From: Deltaproteobacteria bacterium | Lineage (GTDB): Bacteria > Myxococcota_A > Polyangia > JACPQR01 | DNA length: 64,000 nucleotides | Direction of reading: 5' to 3' | Assembly (NCBI GenBank): GCA_016190375.1 | Contig: JACPQR010000111.1 | Span: 21,457-85,456 of the forward strand | Shown here: positions 61,597 to 64,000 of the stretch, in pieces | Numbering within the stretch: position 1 is the first letter of the stretch | How the letters are laid out: every line of letters starts with the position of its first letter | Translations under genes and position numbers: made by a program | Notes under the pieces: model-generated | What the model was told of the DNA's origin: nothing | The model's input: the letters and a program-made list of their open reading frames with translations, nothing else | The model's database searches: none

Positions 61597-63510
61597 TCAC
61601 TCCGGATCGCACGGGCCGTCGCAGGTGTGCTCCACCTGCCCCTCCGGCCGGAAGAAGCGCCGGATCTGCTCGATCAGGGCCGGCAGGCGCCGGATCGCCC
61701 CGTGCGCGTCGTTGTCGGGCGCGGGCACGTTGCCGGCTGGATTCGCGATCGGGTCCTCGGTGTCCCAGACGGACAGCGCCGAGTCGACGGGGCCGTCGTC
61801 GGGCTCGAGGCCCCAGACGTCCCGGACGCTCGGGGAGAGAAGCGGGACGCCCATCGTGCGAGCCATGTTCTCTGTCGCGATGTTCGTGACCTCCGCGTCC
61901 GCGACCGACTCCTGCAGGAGCACGAGGTGCGCCGGCGTTCCTTCCAGCGGGTCCCGCACCATGTGAGGCGCGGTGGAGATCGGATCGGCCGGGTCCCAGA
62001 GCGTCTGCGACAGCGCAATGAGGAGCTGCCGGTCGATCTCGCGCTCGTAGCCGTTCTCGAAGATCACCCGCTGCTCCGGCCAGTCCGCAGACCGATGGAT
62101 CATCTGCGACCAGACGGCCCCCGGCACGTTGAGGACGCCCCGGATCACGTCCGTGTTGTACGCCAGGAAGGTCGATCCCATCGTCCCGCCCAGGCTCGCT
62201 CCGTAGTAGTAGACCTCGTCGGAGAGCAGGCTCACTCCGTCCTGCGTCAAGGCGGGATCGTCTCGCACGATCCCGCGGACAGTTCGGGTGAGCGCAATGG
62301 TGTCGATCACGGCCTGCTGGAGCTTGTCCGTCACCAGCTCGAACTCGTTGAAGTCGATGAGGGCCCTCGCGACGGCGACCTGGTCGTCCTGGGAGAGCCC
62401 CGCCCAGTCGCTGCCCGCCCCGGACATGACGACCTCGCTTGCGATGTGGCGGAAGGCGCCGCCCGACATCTCGTGAAACGCGTCGCCGAGCAGCCCATGT
62501 CCGAAGATGATCAGTGGGCGTGGCTCGCCCGCGTCGACGACGCTCGGGGGGATCGTGATCGTGAACGGACGGGAACGGATGCCCTGCAGGACGGGCAGCC
62601 CGTCGGCGTCCCGGACGAGCACGCCATCCTCGCCTCCCCCCTCGGAGAGGAAGAGCGGCGATTCGAAGGTTCCGGTGATCCTGATGGCGAGCTCCTCCTC
62701 CGGATCCAGGTCGACCTCGTCGATCTGGTAGCCGATCCCACGGTCGCCGATCTCCTCGAGCGCCTGGCGGCGCATCTCGAGGACCGTCTGGTGCATGAGC
62801 TCGTTCGATGAGGTCGTGAAGTCCCACGCGAGGAGCAGGTCGCTCTTCGCCACGCCCGCATCGCCGAGGGCCGCCAGCACGGCATCCAGCTCCTCTCGGT
62901 GCGCCTCGAAGAGGACGCTGTCGGTCGGGGCTCCCGAAACGAGGGCGTCGAATGCGGCCGATCGCGGCAGCGCCTCCCCCGAAGCGGAGCGGAGCGACTC
63001 GGTCAGGGCTACGGCGAAATGGCCCGATGCTCTCAGCCGCGTGACTGGCCTGAGGATCAGGACCCTGTCCTCGGGTCGCACCGCGTTCTGGTCCACCTCC
63101 GCGAAGTGCGCGACTCGCTCGCCCGTGTCCATGTCGAGGATCACGGTCGGCGATCCGGGCTCGAGGGAAGCGCCCGGGTCCACGTGGGGCACCAGGCCCT
63201 CGGTGGAAGGCTCGACGCCGAGATGGACGAGGATCGACGTCGCGGGCGAGTACCCGTCCGCCCGGTTGTAGGGGCCCGGATCGACCGCCGCTCCATCGCG
63301 GTTGGCAGGCAGCGCCTCCGAGGGGATCGCCACGCCACGTCCGGTCGCGCTGTCGGGTTTGAAGACCTCGAACAGCGCCGAGGGGAACGGCATCGAGCAG
63401 TGGTCGCCCGGTCCGAGCGGATTGCAACCGGGTTCCCTGTCGACGCGCACGGTCTCGCCATCACAAGCGGACCCGATCGTCACCAAGACGATTGCCGGCC
63501 ATGGACGCAT
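61597..63510 (-). CDS. VolA-like secreted lipase/esterase lipoprotein
   Basis: 637 residues. Signal peptide with lipobox (LVTIGSAC). 'CSMPFPSALFEVFKPDSATG' is the N-terminal domain typical of bacterial virulence-factor lipases (VolA type). The alpha/beta-hydrolase part has the oxyanion 'IIFGHGLLGDAF' and nucleophile elbow 'YYYGASLGGTMG' (GxSxG). The Asp and His of the triad were not placed with confidence, although 'DAEVTN' and 'DAHGAIRRLP' near the C-terminus are likely. A surface lipid-anchored enzyme for scavenging lipids is the best reading. It is convergent with REC-EAL (gap of four bases). Confidence 0.85.
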   Translation of the reverse strand: MRPWPAIVLVTIGSACDGETVRVDREPGCNPLGPGDHCSMPFPSALFEVFKPDSATGRGVAIPSEALPANRDGAAVDPGPYNRADGYSPATSILVHLGVEPSTEGLVPHVDPGASLEPGSPTVILDMDTGERVAHFAEVDQNAVRPEDRVLILRPVTRLRASGHFAVALTESLRSASGEALPRSAAFDALVSGAPTDSVLFEAHREELDAVLAALGDAGVAKSDLLLAWDFTTSSNELMHQTVLEMRRQALEEIGDRGIGYQIDEVDLDPEEELAIRITGTFESPLFLSEGGGEDGVLVRDADGLPVLQGIRSRPFTITIPPSVVDAGEPRPLIIFGHGLLGDAFHEMSGGAFRHIASEVVMSGAGSDWAGLSQDDQVAVARALIDFNEFELVTDKLQQAVIDTIALTRTVRGIVRDDPALTQDGVSLLSDEVYYYGASLGGTMGSTFLAYNTDVIRGVLNVPGAVWSQMIHRSADWPEQRVIFENGYEREIDRQLLIALSQTLWDPADPISTAPHMVRDPLEGTPAHLVLLQESVADAEVTNIATENMARTMGVPLLSPSVRDVWGLEPDDGPVDSALSVWDTEDPIANPAGNVPAPDNDAHGAIRRLPALIEQIRRFFRPEGQVEHTCDGPCDPE

Positions 63511-63540
63511 GGCCGTGGAGGATAGGTGATCCGGAGGAGG

Positions 63541-64000
<460 letters not shown>

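Overview
The window is high-GC DNA whose gene content points to a member of the Myxococcota (delta-proteobacterial, predatory or social type). The signs are two Ser/Thr kinases with PEGA or proline-rich tails (one with the HRDVSPHN catalytic loop usual in myxobacteria), MopE-like CNGxDDDCDG proteins, a lipoprotein with 20 DUF4215 repeats, a MYXO-CTERM-like sorting tail, a TatT/TatP pair, and the gene order rplM-rpsI-argC. This assignment is inferred from gene content; no rRNA gene is present to confirm it.

Layout. 1-6.6 kb: envelope and lipid A genes (two family-2 glycosyltransferases, lpxK), a TRAP-associated TatT-TatP pair, and a radical SAM/SPASM protein. 6.6-7.7 kb: mostly non-coding, with a palindromic repeat element and one doubtful ORF. 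7.7-11.5 kb: rpoH, rsmI and a kelch-repeat lipoprotein, all on one strand. 11.5-26.5 kb: a surface and signalling block with an outer-membrane barrel protein; an overlapping operon of Ser/Thr kinase, TPR/PEGA protein and Cys-rich MopE-like lipoprotein; a divergent 20-repeat DUF4215/C-type-lectin lipoprotein behind a structured 5' leader; a PP2C phosphatase with a cyclic-nucleotide domain coupled to a FecR-like lipoprotein; and a large secreted NAGPA-like protein. 26.7-33.8 kb: plsB, a rhomboid protease, rplM-rpsI and argC. 33.8-42.2 kb: mrfAB (helicase and exonuclease repair pair), a c-type cytochrome lipoprotein, a second Ser/Thr kinase and an extensin-like/M15-like lipoprotein.

42.2-47.5 kb is an iron and respiration block: feoA-feoB-FeoB-associated peptide behind a Fur-like operator, then convergent cyaY (frataxin), fumC and a MYXO-CTERM-like protein. 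48-52 kb holds a second TPR-protein/Cys-rich-lipoprotein pair that echoes the kinase operon. 52-54 kb carries GTP-dependent PEPCK. 54.4-54.7 kb has tRNA-Gly(GCC) followed by three 80-bp tandem units, each carrying a copy of part of the tRNA 3' half. 55.9-56.8 kb holds tandem Hsp20 genes. 56.8-61.6 kb is a c-di-GMP block: a REC-GAF-GGDEF regulator starting right at the 3' end of tRNA-Arg(CCU), a GH15 glucoamylase/trehalase, and a REC-EAL regulator. The window ends with a VolA-like lipase lipoprotein and a truncated Asp-rich repeat protein.

The most unusual observations are the tRNA-Gly-derived tandem repeats, the tRNA-Arg/GGDEF junction with a Shine-Dalgarno inside the acceptor stem, the probably leaderless Fur-controlled feo operon, the duplicated TPR-protein plus Cys-rich-lipoprotein module with its kinase, the leader hairpin before the DUF4215 lectin, and a family of very stable intergenic palindromes.
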